In this document: positions 9,510 to 18,588 of the stretch, piece after piece
How the letters are laid out: every line of letters starts with the position of its first letter
How positions within the stretch are numbered: position 1 is the stretch's first letter
Assembly (NCBI RefSeq): GCF_026222555.1
Contig: NZ_CP098511.1
Coordinates: 4,197,501 to 4,261,500, forward strand
Length of the DNA: 64,000 nt
Reading direction: 5' to 3'
DNA from: Aquimarina sp. ERC-38
GTDB taxonomy: Bacteria > Bacteroidota > Bacteroidia > Flavobacteriales > Flavobacteriaceae
Position numbers and translations under genes: made by a program
Notes under the pieces: generated by a model
What the model was told of the DNA's origin: nothing
Databases searched by the model: none
The model's input: the letters and a program-made list of their open reading frames with translations, nothing else

Positions 9510-9815
9510 ATGCAACGTCCGATAAGTATTTATATTAGTACTTTTTTATTCCTGGTGACTTTTTTAGCACCAAGAGTTGCAAATCTACATGCCTTAGACC
9601 ATTTTTCTGATGATGAAGATTCGATCTCATGCGAACTTTGTGACATTACATCCAGTTCGCAACAATTTGACTTGTATTTAGGACATACCCCTTCCCAAAC
9701 TGATTATATTTTAAATTATCCCAGCCCTTATGTGGTGGATAGTTTCTATAACAGTCCTACGGCAAAAATTGCTTCTCCTTCTTCAATTTATAATAAACCT
9801 CCACCTGTTTTATAA
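9510..9815 (+). CDS. small secreted protein with CELC motif
   Basis: The open frame reaches back to 9474, but the ATG at 9510 is preferred: it directly precedes a signal peptide (MQRPISIYISTFLFLVTFLAP) and lies ~27 nt after the likely transcription start. The mature chain is about 75 residues and contains HALDHF, an acidic DDEDS run, CELC and a proline-rich end (KPPPVL). Short exported proteins with this layout often sit beside TonB receptors and metal-uptake genes, and this one precedes such an operon, although a 490-bp gap with a repeat lies between. Metal binding through His/Asp/Cys is an inference; no named family is claimed. Confidence 0.65.
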   Translation: MQRPISIYISTFLFLVTFLAPRVANLHALDHFSDDEDSISCELCDITSSSQQFDLYLGHTPSQTDYILNYPSPYVVDSFYNSPTAKIASPSSIYNKPPPVL

Positions 9816-9856
9816 ACTCTTTATTTCTAAATATTTGAATATAGTAGTAAACTCAT

Positions 9857-10074
9857 GGTGCATTTAAAAAATAATTATTACAAAATACGTCAGTTCGAGT
9901 GCTTCGACCAAAGGAAGAAGTATATCGAGAACAAGGATTTTGGTCAAAAAAGCTATGTAATCCTGAGTTAAACCGAAGGACTCGATATCCTCGATCAAGT
10001 CAAGAACAAGCTATTTTTTCTTCATTTCATTACGAAAAAACACTCGAATTGACGCTTTTTTCCCTAGATGCACC
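9857..10074 (+). repeat. hairpin-forming dispersed repeat, copy A
   Basis: The element is bounded by nested inverted repeats: an outer pair (GGTGCATTTA at 9857-9866, TAGATGCACC at 10065-10074) and an inner pair (CGTCAGTTCGAGTG at 9888-9901, CACTCGAATTGACG at 10041-10054, 13 of 14 matching). Its right two thirds recur in opposite orientation at 17334-17493. It encodes nothing credible. The structure is that of a MITE- or REP-like non-autonomous element; I recall CGTCAGTTCGAGTG-type hairpins from other flavobacterial genomes but could not search. Apart from this repeat and the inverted repeat below, the gap 9816-10301 holds no gene. Confidence 0.75.
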
Positions 10075-10174
10075 AGAGGTAATAGTAAATACTATTTTAT
10101 ATACCAATTTGTAAAAAATCTGGTAAATATTTCAGCCTAGTTGGTTTTATACTTTACCTCCCTTCGGTACCAGC

Positions 10175-10281
10175 TAACTTTTAGAAATAATGTAGTTTAT
10201 CCTGTCTATCATTCCAAATGACCCTCTGTACTTCGCTTGGTAAGGGTTGATAAGGAACAATTCCAATTATTTCTAAAGTTA
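10175..10281 (+). repeat. inverted-repeat pair in the leader of the uptake operon
   Basis: TAACTTTTAGAAATAAT at 10175-10191 is matched by ATTATTTCTAAAGTTA at 10266-10281 (complementary apart from one extra T). The pair encloses ~74 bp and ends 20 bp before the ATG at 10302. It could fold in the 5' leader or be the footprint of a small mobile element. Confidence 0.5.
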
Positions 10282-10301
10282 AAATTCTAAATAGTTATGT
10301 T

Positions 10302-11264
10302 ATGATAGTTCGTATTACGGTTATTACCTTATTTATAATATCTCTTATTTCCTGCCAAAATAAAAATCAAAAAGAGTACGACCCTTCCTTTATTGACCGA
10401 AGAAAATTAGATTCGATGCTGACAAGTGATGTTTCCAAAATTTTATTAGATCATTTGTACATCGTGGTGGATAGTGCTACTTATCAAAGTTTAACCAAAA
10501 ATAAACAGTGGAGAAAGACCTATGCCGCCATGGATATGGGACTACCTGACTTTGCCCCTCCCAAGGAGAACGCTACTTCCTGTTATCTAAGAGGACATAA
10601 ACATTATATTGAAATCTTAGGGCCAAACAATAGCTACAACGAACCTGTAGGGAAAAGCGGTATCGGCTTTTCGCTAGAAAATGAGGGAGAACACTTTCAC
10701 CTGGGGGTTAAACCAAAATTAAGGGTAGAACAAGATGCCTTTCTATATGCTACTGAAACGGTAAAAATGCCCCTTGTAAATGATGAACCAACCTGGTTTA
10801 AGGCATTTTACACCCCGAGTCCGGGTACCTCTTTACACACCTGGTATGGTTTTTACAATCCTGGTTTTTTAGATCACCTACATAAAGAGCAACACACTTC
10901 ATATACCAGAGAAAAGTTTCTGGAAAACACGTATAAAGATCACAAATTATTTAATGGTATTCAGACTATTCAGCTGACTTGTACTCCTACTGATTTTCAA
11001 CGCATTGCAAATGAATTAGCCTATTTAAAATGCGAATTAATTCAAAGAGAACAGAATGTATATACCATTAAAAGCGGGGATATCCATTTAGTCATTGAAT
11101 ACTCTGATCAGGTGGAATACAGCAGAATTAGTAAAATCACCTGTGACTTAAATAAAAAAGACAATAGTGTTAACCATCTAGGAAATCTCACGATTACTAA
11201 TCAGGATAAAGTATCTGTCTGGGACTTTGATCAGATACATCAAAATCAAATCATCGAACAGTAA
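10302..11264 (+). CDS. DUF5829-like (VOC-fold-like) lipoprotein
   Basis: A 320-residue lipoprotein: the signal peptide ends LIISLISC with Cys18-like lipidation site. The body has strands reminiscent of a vicinal-oxygen-chelate/glyoxalase-like fold (LLDHLYIVVDSATYQSL, GHKHYIEILGPNNSYN, GKSGIGFSLENEG), and I recall the DHLYIVVDS pattern from DUF5829 proteins; this is tentative. No catalytic metal site can be assigned. It is the first gene of a run ending at 17301 (32 bp to the ABC ATPase), so it probably acts at the envelope with the TonB receptor and ABC transporter, for example as a substrate-binding or modifying protein. That role is inferred. Confidence 0.65.
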   Translation: MIVRITVITLFIISLISCQNKNQKEYDPSFIDRRKLDSMLTSDVSKILLDHLYIVVDSATYQSLTKNKQWRKTYAAMDMGLPDFAPPKENATSCYLRGHKHYIEILGPNNSYNEPVGKSGIGFSLENEGEHFHLGVKPKLRVEQDAFLYATETVKMPLVNDEPTWFKAFYTPSPGTSLHTWYGFYNPGFLDHLHKEQHTSYTREKFLENTYKDHKLFNGIQTIQLTCTPTDFQRIANELAYLKCELIQREQNVYTIKSGDIHLVIEYSDQVEYSRISKITCDLNKKDNSVNHLGNLTITNQDKVSVWDFDQIHQNQIIEQ

Positions 11265-11296
11265 AATTCATACCTCATTCTTTTAAATAAACACAT

Positions 11297-11992
11297 ATGC
11301 TCGAAGCTAGAGACCTCACAAAAACCTATGGTAACCACCATGCACTTAGGCAACTTAACCTATCAGTGGACAAAGGAGAAATTTTTTGTTTACTAGGTCA
11401 AAATGGCGCCGGTAAAACGACCACCCTTAATTTATTTTTAGGATTGATTGCCCCTACCAGTGGAGAAGCGGTCATTAATGGAATTACCGTAAAACCAAAT
11501 AGTAATAAAACTACCAAAATGATCGCGTATATCCCGGAAGTAGTGCAGTTATACGGTAACCTTTCGGGTATCGAAAATCTTGATTTCTTTAGCAGATTGG
11601 CTGGATTTACCTATTCAAATAAGGATTTATCTGATTTTTTAATAAAAGCAGGCTTACAAAAGAGCGCACATCAAAATAAAATTTCCTCCTACTCTAAAGG
11701 AATGCGGCAAAAGGTAGGGATCGCAATTGCCTTATCAAAAAATGCCGAATATATTATTATGGATGAACCTATCTCCGGCCTGGACCCTAAAGCAACTCAG
11801 GAATTTACTAAAATCTGTAAAGAATTAAGTGCGGAAGGTAAAGCCATCATCATGGCGACACATGACATTTTTAATGCGGTAAATGTGGGAACTAAAATTG
11901 GGATTATGAAGGAAGGAAAACTAGTCCATACTTCAGATACCGGAACTATTAACGCAACAGAATTACAAGACTTATACTTAAAAACCATCTAA
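11297..11992 (+). CDS. ABC transporter ATP-binding protein
   Basis: A 231-residue stand-alone nucleotide-binding domain. Walker A is GQNGAGKTT (34-42), the signature is SYSKGMRQ (131-138, a degenerate LSGGQ), Walker B is YIIMDEP (152-158), and the switch His is in MATHD. The length and the SKGMRQK signature fit the drug-export/NosF-like class that pairs with ABC-2 permeases. The partners are almost certainly the two permeases encoded at 14507 and 15955, with the TonB receptor gene between. It would power movement of a substrate across the inner membrane; direction and substrate are not shown by sequence. Confidence 0.93.
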   Translation: MLEARDLTKTYGNHHALRQLNLSVDKGEIFCLLGQNGAGKTTTLNLFLGLIAPTSGEAVINGITVKPNSNKTTKMIAYIPEVVQLYGNLSGIENLDFFSRLAGFTYSNKDLSDFLIKAGLQKSAHQNKISSYSKGMRQKVGIAIALSKNAEYIIMDEPISGLDPKATQEFTKICKELSAEGKAIIMATHDIFNAVNVGTKIGIMKEGKLVHTSDTGTINATELQDLYLKTI

Positions 11993-12016
11993 ACTTACAA
12001 TCAAATCACTCATACA

Positions 12017-14503
12017 ATGAACACAATTAAATTAATAACTTTCTTATTATTCCTAACAGCCAGCAGTATTTCTTTTGCGCAAGTAAGCGTTAAAGGAACT
12101 GTGGTTGACTCCCAAAATACCCCAATGCCAGGAGTCTCAATTATGTTAAAGAATGCTGAAAAAACCTTTGGCAGACTTACGGACGAGTCCGGGCAATTTG
12201 AGATTAACGCACCTTCCGGAACATATAATATCGAAATCCGCTACTTAGGGTTTCAACCCTATAAAAAAAATTTGGATTTAAATGATAAACCCTTATTTGA
12301 CCTGGGAACCATTCAGTTGAATGAAGGTACCGAACAATTACAAAGCGTAGAAGTAGTAGGTCGAGCCCGGACGGATTATAATAGTGATTACTCCTTTTCG
12401 TCTACTAAAGTGGCTATAAAAAACCGGGAATTACCACAAGCAGTATCTACGATTACTAAAGAATTAATGAATGACCGACAAGCCTTTCAGATTGCAGATG
12501 CTATAAAAACTTCTAGTAGTGTGACCCACACCGGGAACTATAACCACTTTAATATCAGGGGGATTATCCAGGCAGAAGACGGACAATTGATTAACGGTCT
12601 GAGAACACGACAATATTATTTTTTACAGCCCATTACTTCTCATATTGAAAGAGCAGAAGTCATTAAAGGACCATCCTCGGTTTCCTTTTCAAGTGTAGAC
12701 CCGGGGGGATCGGTAAATTTAGTAACTAAAAAACCCTTAAAAGAATCAAGAAATGAAGTAAGTGCTACAGCCGGAAGTTTTGGTACCCTTCGAGCTACCG
12801 CGGATTTTACCGGGCCGTTAAATGAGTCCGGCTCTCTACTATACCGCCTGAATGCGGCGGTTCAGGAAGCCCGGTCTTTCAGAAATCTGGTTCAAAACAA
12901 TCAATTTTTAATCACACCTTCTATTACGTTTTTACCCAATAGTACGACCGCACTTAACGTAGAAATGATTTACAGTAATGGTGTAGGAAATTTGGATCGT
13001 GGTCAGCCACTTTTTGGGGCTATCAACGGAGAATTTGATTTGAATAGTACGGATATTGAAACCAACGTGGCAGCAGCAAATGACTTTTATGCTTCTAAAG
13101 AATTTATGGTCATCAGTAATTTTAGTAAGAAAATAACAGATAACATTGGGTTCAACGCCTCTTATATGAAGCAAACCTGGGAAGAAGACCTGGCTGAACA
13201 CCGGGTAGCAGGTTCGGCTGCGGTAGATATTAATGGAAATAGCATCCCTACTCTAGCTGAATTGCGTTATACAGAACGACAACAATTTTGGGTGACTGAT
13301 AATTACGGTGCTTTTATCAACTTTGACCTGGAGAATGAAAAAATTACTAATAAATTATTGGTAGGATATGACGGTAGCCGATGGGAACGTACTATTGGCG
13401 GAGCTTCCAACGGAGCAAGACGCTACTTAAGATTAGACGGTACTGCTACTGGATTTGATCCCGCAGAAGCAGCACTGTTTGAAACCATAGAAATTGATGG
13501 AGTACTTGCCCCCAGGCCGAATGTTGCTCATTTTAACTTGGCGGATCCTAATAATACGGCAAGAGAAACGTCAAATTACAGGATTTCAGAGTTTGCTATT
13601 CCGGCGAACCTTACTACCTCTAATGGCATTTACATTCAGAACCAATTTAAAATAGGCCGGTTTTCGGCTTTGCTAAACTTGCGTTACGACTGGTATGAAG
13701 ATATATTTGATTATGAATCAGACGATGAACAATCCTTTAAAAACGAAGCTTTTATACCCAGGATAGGCTTGACCTATAAAGCTACGGATGCCGTAAGTGT
13801 CTATGGTTCGTATGTACAGGGATTTCAACCGCAGTCGAATACGGTGACCTTATCTCCATTTACAGGGGACTTTTTCTTTGCTGCTTCTCCGGCCAGTTTT
13901 GACCCTCTGGAAAGTAATAATATTGAATTCGGAGCAAAAGGTGAATTTTTCGGCGGAAGGTTAGCGACCAGTGCCTCCATATATCAAATCACCCAAAAAA
14001 ACCTGTTATTACAGGACCCTAATGACGAATCCGTTTTAACCGAACGAGGGGAACAACGTAGTCGTGGTTTTGAATGGGATTTGAATGGTCACGTATTACC
14101 TAATCTGCAGTTAAGTGCTTCCTATGCCTACATCGATGCTGAAATTGTAGAAGATGATGACCCTGCTTTAGTCGGTGAACGTATCGGAGGAGCTCCGGAA
14201 CATAGTGCGAATCTTTGGGGCAGGTATGATTTTACCAGTGGCGCACTACGGAATATGGGAGTGGGATTAGGTATGGAATATCGCGGAGAACGTTTTTCAT
14301 GGTTTGGAGACCGTTTACTACTACCAGCCTATACTGTATTTGATGCTGCACTATATTATCGTCCAACGGGAATTGATATGCAGATTGCCTTAAAGTTTAA
14401 TAATTTATTAGACGAAACCTATTGGAACGGTGCCTTAAATGCCTCTCGGGTTTTTCCGGGAGCACCTAGAAATATACTCTTGACTACAACCTATAAATTT
14501 TAA
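12017..14503 (+). CDS. TonB-dependent siderophore-type receptor
   Basis: An 828-residue outer-membrane receptor. Signal peptide (ends SISFAQ), then a carboxypeptidase regulatory-like domain at ~22-100 (VKGTVVDSQNTPMPGVSIMLK). A TonB-box-like region (LQSVEVVGRA) leads into a plug domain at ~115-230 (LPQAVSTITKELMNDR, FNIRGI, VIKGPSSVSFSSVDPGGSVNLVTKKP). The rest is the 22-strand barrel ending in LDETYWNGALNASRVFPGAPRNILLTTTYKF-like strands with the terminal Phe. The NASRVFPGAPRN ending and the plug motifs are those of FhuA/FecA-like siderophore receptors rather than SusC. It sits 24 bp after the ABC ATPase gene and 3 bp before the first permease, so it belongs to one operon. The ligand is unknown. 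Confidence 0.93.
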   Translation: MNTIKLITFLLFLTASSISFAQVSVKGTVVDSQNTPMPGVSIMLKNAEKTFGRLTDESGQFEINAPSGTYNIEIRYLGFQPYKKNLDLNDKPLFDLGTIQLNEGTEQLQSVEVVGRARTDYNSDYSFSSTKVAIKNRELPQAVSTITKELMNDRQAFQIADAIKTSSSVTHTGNYNHFNIRGIIQAEDGQLINGLRTRQYYFLQPITSHIERAEVIKGPSSVSFSSVDPGGSVNLVTKKPLKESRNEVSATAGSFGTLRATADFTGPLNESGSLLYRLNAAVQEARSFRNLVQNNQFLITPSITFLPNSTTALNVEMIYSNGVGNLDRGQPLFGAINGEFDLNSTDIETNVAAANDFYASKEFMVISNFSKKITDNIGFNASYMKQTWEEDLAEHRVAGSAAVDINGNSIPTLAELRYTERQQFWVTDNYGAFINFDLENEKITNKLLVGYDGSRWERTIGGASNGARRYLRLDGTATGFDPAEAALFETIEIDGVLAPRPNVAHFNLADPNNTARETSNYRISEFAIPANLTTSNGIYIQNQFKIGRFSALLNLRYDWYEDIFDYESDDEQSFKNEAFIPRIGLTYKATDAVSVYGSYVQGFQPQSNTVTLSPFTGDFFFAASPASFDPLESNNIEFGAKGEFFGGRLATSASIYQITQKNLLLQDPNDESVLTERGEQRSRGFEWDLNGHVLPNLQLSASYAYIDAEIVEDDDPALVGERIGGAPEHSANLWGRYDFTSGALRNMGVGLGMEYRGERFSWFGDRLLLPAYTVFDAALYYRPTGIDMQIALKFNNLLDETYWNGALNASRVFPGAPRNILLTTTYKF

Positions 14504-14506
14504 CAA

Positions 14507-15958
14507 ATGAAATGGTATGTGATTCGTTTATTCGCCCTGAACTTCTGGCGTAATGCCACCACTCCAAAGTCTTTTTATATACTGTATGCGATCTTTATAG
14601 TACTTACAGGCTATGCGACTGTGAGTGGCGTGCAAAACCATCTTACGCAAAACAAAATTCGGCAGGAACATCAAATAAAAGCCCGGAAAAGCTGGGAAGC
14701 AAATCCCGATAAACATCCTCACAGAATGTCCCATTTCGGGACCTTTGCCTTTCGTACACACCCTCCCCTGGCCATGTTTGATTATGGGTTGGAGAGTTTT
14801 ACCGGGAATGCGGTGTTTTTAGAAGCCCATCAGCAAAACAGCGTTAATTTTTCTGAAGCTACTTTTTCTACTGGCAGTTTACGGTTTGGAGAATTAAGCT
14901 TGGCATTACTGTTACAATTGGTGCTACCTTTGCTCTTGTTTTTTATAGGATTTTCAAGCGTAGCAACAGATAGGCAAAACGGTACCTTAAAAATCCTACT
15001 GGCTCAGGGAGCAAGGTGGAAAGAACTTTTATTCGGTAAATCCTTAGGGCTACTGGCAATCGCTTTGTCTTTTTTTCTTCCTGTATTAATATTGCTGACC
15101 GTTGCACTTATAGCTTTTGGTGATCCGACCATGATTGATCACCTTTGGCTACGTTTTATATTGATTGGGTTAGGATATCTTATATTTTTGGTGATTATTT
15201 CCGTTTTAACAATTGTAGTTTCAGCTAGCAGTAACAATCCTAAAAATGCACTTTTACGCTTATTAGGCATCTGGTTACTGCTTTTAATATTATTGCCTAA
15301 ATCTGCTCAGGCACTGGGGAATTACTGGTTTCCTACCCCTAGTAAGATAGCATTTCAATCTACTATTGAAGAACAAGTGATTGCAGAAGGTGATAGTCAT
15401 GATCCTGATGACCCACATTATCAACATTTAAAAGATTCGGTTTTAAAAGTTCATCAAGTAAAAGATGTGACGGATTTACCCTTTAACTATGCAGGCTTTG
15501 TAATGCGTGAAGGAGAAAAAATAACGACGGATTTATATCATAAGAACTATGCAAAATTAATTAACATCTACGAAAAACAAAATAACGTAACCCGGTTTAC
15601 TTCATTTATCAATCCGTTTACTGCTATCAAATTAGCATCCATGAGCCTGGCGGGAACTGATTTCTCCGCATATCTGGATTTTCAGGATAAAGCAGATACC
15701 TATCGTTATGAATTGGCGCAAACCATGAATGAACTACAGATGGATTATATCAGTCCAAAAAAAGAAAGTGGTTCCGAAGGAAAAAAGCACGTTATCGATC
15801 ATAAACACTGGGAAGAATTTCAGGATTTTAAACACCAACCTATGGCATTTGGTAAATCCCTTTCCATAGCTTTTCCTGCAATCCTGTCCTTACTCTTATG
15901 GACGGTGATAGTGCTTATATTGTTAGTAGTTACTTCAAAAAGAGCAAAAGCAATATGA
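14507..15958 (+). CDS. ABC-2 type permease (DUF3526-like), first subunit
   Basis: A 483-residue integral membrane protein. A TM helix lies near residues 23-42, then a large extracytoplasmic loop rich in His (DKHPHRMSHFGTF), then at least four helices from ~130 (LALLLQLVLPLLLFFIGF, LLAIALSFFLPVLILLTVALIAF, a helix around 230-250, and another around 255-272). A second extracytoplasmic domain with HDPDDPHYQHL follows, and a C-terminal helix closes the chain. The STDRQNGTLKILLAQG-like cytoplasmic loop (here VATDRQNGTLKILLAQ) is the ABC-2/NosY hallmark. It overlaps the next gene by four bases. It forms the membrane part of the transporter with the ATPase at 11297. Confidence 0.85.
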   Translation: MKWYVIRLFALNFWRNATTPKSFYILYAIFIVLTGYATVSGVQNHLTQNKIRQEHQIKARKSWEANPDKHPHRMSHFGTFAFRTHPPLAMFDYGLESFTGNAVFLEAHQQNSVNFSEATFSTGSLRFGELSLALLLQLVLPLLLFFIGFSSVATDRQNGTLKILLAQGARWKELLFGKSLGLLAIALSFFLPVLILLTVALIAFGDPTMIDHLWLRFILIGLGYLIFLVIISVLTIVVSASSNNPKNALLRLLGIWLLLLILLPKSAQALGNYWFPTPSKIAFQSTIEEQVIAEGDSHDPDDPHYQHLKDSVLKVHQVKDVTDLPFNYAGFVMREGEKITTDLYHKNYAKLINIYEKQNNVTRFTSFINPFTAIKLASMSLAGTDFSAYLDFQDKADTYRYELAQTMNELQMDYISPKKESGSEGKKHVIDHKHWEEFQDFKHQPMAFGKSLSIAFPAILSLLLWTVIVLILLVVTSKRAKAI

Positions 15959-17301
15959 AAAAATATACCTTATTTTTACTGCAATGCATTCGGTCAAAAG
16001 AAGTCCGGATCAGTTTGCTACTTATCACCGTATTAGGTATCATTTCGATTTTTATCGGAAACAAACACCTGGAACGGCAACAACAAGCAATCGTCGAGGT
16101 GAGTTCTTACCAAAAAAAACATTTTGATCGGCAGGTAGCCTTACATCAAGATGATCTGGGGTTGCTGTTGTATTACACAAAATTTAGTTATATCAATTCA
16201 TTAGACCCGTTAGCCGGGGTATCGATTGGTCAGGCAGATGTGAACCCAACGGTAAAACAAATCACCATAAAAACCTTTGAAGCCCAAAGGTTTGATACGG
16301 ATTTAGTCAATCCTATGAATTTACAATCCGGGAACCTTGATCTTTCTTTTGTAATCATCTATTTATTTCCGTTGTTAGCCATAGTCCTAACGTTTAACGT
16401 AGTTTCTGAAGAAACGGAAACCGGTACCTGGTCGTTATTGGCTATTCAGGCAAAATCCAAACTTGGTTTTATCATTTCTAAACTTGCTGTTCGGTTTTTG
16501 TTATTAACCTTAATACTTGTACTGCTCTTTAGTATCGCAAAGTTTACTCTGGACATTCCTTTTACCGCTAATTTTTTAGCAATGATAGCTCTGGCTATTT
16601 TTTACCTTGTTTTTTGGTTTGTACTTTCCTTTTTTGTCATAATTTTTAAGAAGTCTTCCGGGTTTAATGCCTTACTTCTTTTATCTGTATGGTTGGTCTT
16701 AATTATACTGATACCTGCTGGTATTAATAGTTATGTATCAGCAAAATACCCAATCCCCGAAGCACTGAGTACTGCCATAGCACAACGGGATGGATATCAT
16801 GTAAAGTGGGATACGGACAAGGCAACAACCATAGAAAAGTTTTATCAACATTATCCGCAATTTAAAGAATACGGGTACCCTACCGAAGGATTTAACTGGT
16901 TATGGTATTATGCCATGCAACAAATGGGCGACGATGATTCAAAAAAAGAACGGGATGCGCTAAACGAAAAAATAAAGTTAAGAGAACAGGCAAGCCGAAA
17001 TCTGGCAAAGCTGGTTCCCAATATGTACCTACAGCTGATGTTTAATCAATTGGCCGGAACCGGTATTAGCCAACAACTAGATTACCTGGAGGCAACCCGT
17101 CAATTTCATGAAAAACTACGCTTGTTTTTCTATCCCAAAATATTCGAAAGTAAATCAGCTGATGTGATAGATTGGAACCAATTTACTCCTGAATATTATA
17201 ACCCTACATCAAAAATAAGTCCATGGCAAAGTAGCATTCCGGTACTAATCGCATCGGTATTTATCGTACTATTTGCAATTCCAAGAATTAAAAAATTGTA
17301 A
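15955..17301 (+). CDS. ABC-2 type permease (DUF3526-like), second subunit
   Basis: The open frame extends back to 15898, but the ATG at 15955 overlaps the upstream stop as ATGA, implying translational coupling; 448 residues result. The topology mirrors the preceding permease: N-terminal helix (ISLLLITVLGIISIFIG), extracytoplasmic domain, four or five helices between ~140 and 265 with the cytoplasmic motif SEETETGTWSLLAIQ, a second extracytoplasmic domain and a last helix before IPRIKKL. The two permeases are probably paralogues that form a heterodimer. It is the last gene of the operon; a short hairpin at 17303-17332 without a T-tract follows. Confidence 0.85.
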   Translation: MKKYTLFLLQCIRSKEVRISLLLITVLGIISIFIGNKHLERQQQAIVEVSSYQKKHFDRQVALHQDDLGLLLYYTKFSYINSLDPLAGVSIGQADVNPTVKQITIKTFEAQRFDTDLVNPMNLQSGNLDLSFVIIYLFPLLAIVLTFNVVSEETETGTWSLLAIQAKSKLGFIISKLAVRFLLLTLILVLLFSIAKFTLDIPFTANFLAMIALAIFYLVFWFVLSFFVIIFKKSSGFNALLLLSVWLVLIILIPAGINSYVSAKYPIPEALSTAIAQRDGYHVKWDTDKATTIEKFYQHYPQFKEYGYPTEGFNWLWYYAMQQMGDDDSKKERDALNEKIKLREQASRNLAKLVPNMYLQLMFNQLAGTGISQQLDYLEATRQFHEKLRLFFYPKIFESKSADVIDWNQFTPEYYNPTSKISPWQSSIPVLIASVFIVLFAIPRIKKL

Positions 17302-17333
17302 AGTTCTATGTATCTGTAATTCTATATAGAACA

Positions 17334-17493
17334 ACTCATGGTACATTAAGGGAAAAAAGCGTCAACCCGCCTTGACCGGACGGGCAGGTTCGCGTATTTT
17401 TTCGTAATGAAATGAAGAAAAATAGCCTGTCCTTGATTTGATCGAAGATATCGAACCCTTCGATTGAACTCAGAATAACATAGCTTTCTTGAC
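17334..17493 (-). repeat. hairpin-forming dispersed repeat, copy B (inverted)
   Basis: Read on the minus strand, it matches copy A from its GTCAAAAAAGCTATGT segment to the terminal GGTRCATT end, including a shared ...CTTCATTTCATTACGAAAAAA... core. It differs by an inserted GC-richer stretch at ~17366-17390 that carries CTGCCCGTCCG, a string also present in the 270-bp repeats. The far end of the element is cut by, or merges with, the end of the glycosyltransferase gene. Confidence 0.7.
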
Positions 17494-17498
17494 TAAAC

Positions 17499-18506
17499 TC
17501 AACCAAGGACTTTTTGATAAGCAGCGATATAAGAAGTAATCATTTGATCCAGGCTAAATTTCTGAACAGCATATGCCCTACATTTTACAGGATTGATCTT
17601 ATTTAATTTTTTAACCGCATCAACCGCTTCAGAAATGGTATGTACTACAAAACCGGAAACATTTTCTTTAATAAGTTCGGGCATACTCCCTCTGGCAAAG
17701 GCAATGACCGGGGTACCGCACATCATGGTTTCTAATACGCTAAGGCCAAAAGGTTCTTCAAAAGAGATAGGATGTAAAAGCGCTTTTGCTTCGCCCAGCA
17801 AAGTATCACGAATTACCGGACCTACATTGCCCAGATATGTGACATGGGTATCATCTATATGAGGTTGTACCTGCGTTTCAAAATAAGACTGATCTTGTAT
17901 CAATCCGGCAATTTTTAAAGGGAACCCTGACTTTTTAGCAATTTCGATAGCTCGATGTGTTCCTTTATCAGGATGAATCCTTCCAAAATAAAGCAGGTAA
18001 TCCTTTTTATGAGTAACAAGCGTAAACTGCTCCGGATCTACGCCATGATAAATAGTATCCAAATAAGTAAGTTCTTCATGCCTATCCGCATTTGATATGG
18101 AAATATAAGCAGAGGTACTATTATATTTTTTATAAACCGGAATGATCTTGGGAGAAGAAAAGCCGTGAATGGTCGTTATCATAGGTGTTTTTATCAACCC
18201 TGAATACGATAGTGGTAGAAAATCAAAATGGTTATGAATAATATCATACTTATCAGCCTGTTCCATGAGATGACTAATATGCAAGCATTCCAACACTTTA
18301 GGATCATTCGTACGATCTTCCTCATAAGGTAATTCGCAAACCGATTCCAACTTGGCAGAAGTAATTGAATTACCACTGGCAAAAAGTGTCACCTCAAAAC
18401 CCCTTTTAACCAAACCTTCCGTGATATTGGAAGCTACCTGCTCCCAGGGACCATACTCTGTAGGAGGGGTTCTCCAGGCAATAGGTGATAACACTGCTAC
18501 TCTCAT
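17499..18506 (-). CDS. family 4 glycosyltransferase
   Basis: A 335-residue GT-B enzyme. The N-terminal lobe starts with MRVAVLSPIAWRTPP and has the glycine-rich WEQVASNITEGLVKRGFEVTLFASG. The C-terminal nucleotide-sugar lobe has YFGRIHPDKGTHRAIEIAKK, a VTYLGNVG strand and EPFGLSVLETMMCGTPVIAF, which holds the GT4 E-x7-E motif. Such enzymes transfer a sugar from an NDP-sugar to a glycan, lipid or small molecule. It is transcribed against its left neighbour with nothing in operon, so the pathway is not given. The ATG at 18506 is followed immediately by the conserved first strand, which supports the start. Confidence 0.9.
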   Translation of the reverse strand: MRVAVLSPIAWRTPPTEYGPWEQVASNITEGLVKRGFEVTLFASGNSITSAKLESVCELPYEEDRTNDPKVLECLHISHLMEQADKYDIIHNHFDFLPLSYSGLIKTPMITTIHGFSSPKIIPVYKKYNSTSAYISISNADRHEELTYLDTIYHGVDPEQFTLVTHKKDYLLYFGRIHPDKGTHRAIEIAKKSGFPLKIAGLIQDQSYFETQVQPHIDDTHVTYLGNVGPVIRDTLLGEAKALLHPISFEEPFGLSVLETMMCGTPVIAFARGSMPELIKENVSGFVVHTISEAVDAVKKLNKINPVKCRAYAVQKFSLDQMITSYIAAYQKVLG

Positions 18507-18588
18507 TTTTTTTACGGTTAATTTAGTATAAATTTCTTGGTTACCACTAATAATTGTATTTATTACTAAAAACTGCTATTTACAATTT

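Noticed and set aside
9474..9815. TTG at 9474 as start of the small Cys protein
   Set aside because: It overlaps the -7 promoter motif; the ATG at 9510 directly precedes a signal peptide.
9899..10114. 71-codon ORF
   Set aside because: Lies within the hairpin repeat, has no start context, and the copy at 17.4 kb does not preserve it.
17303..17332. Hairpin after the second permease as terminator
   Set aside because: Only 7-bp arms and no T-tract follow.
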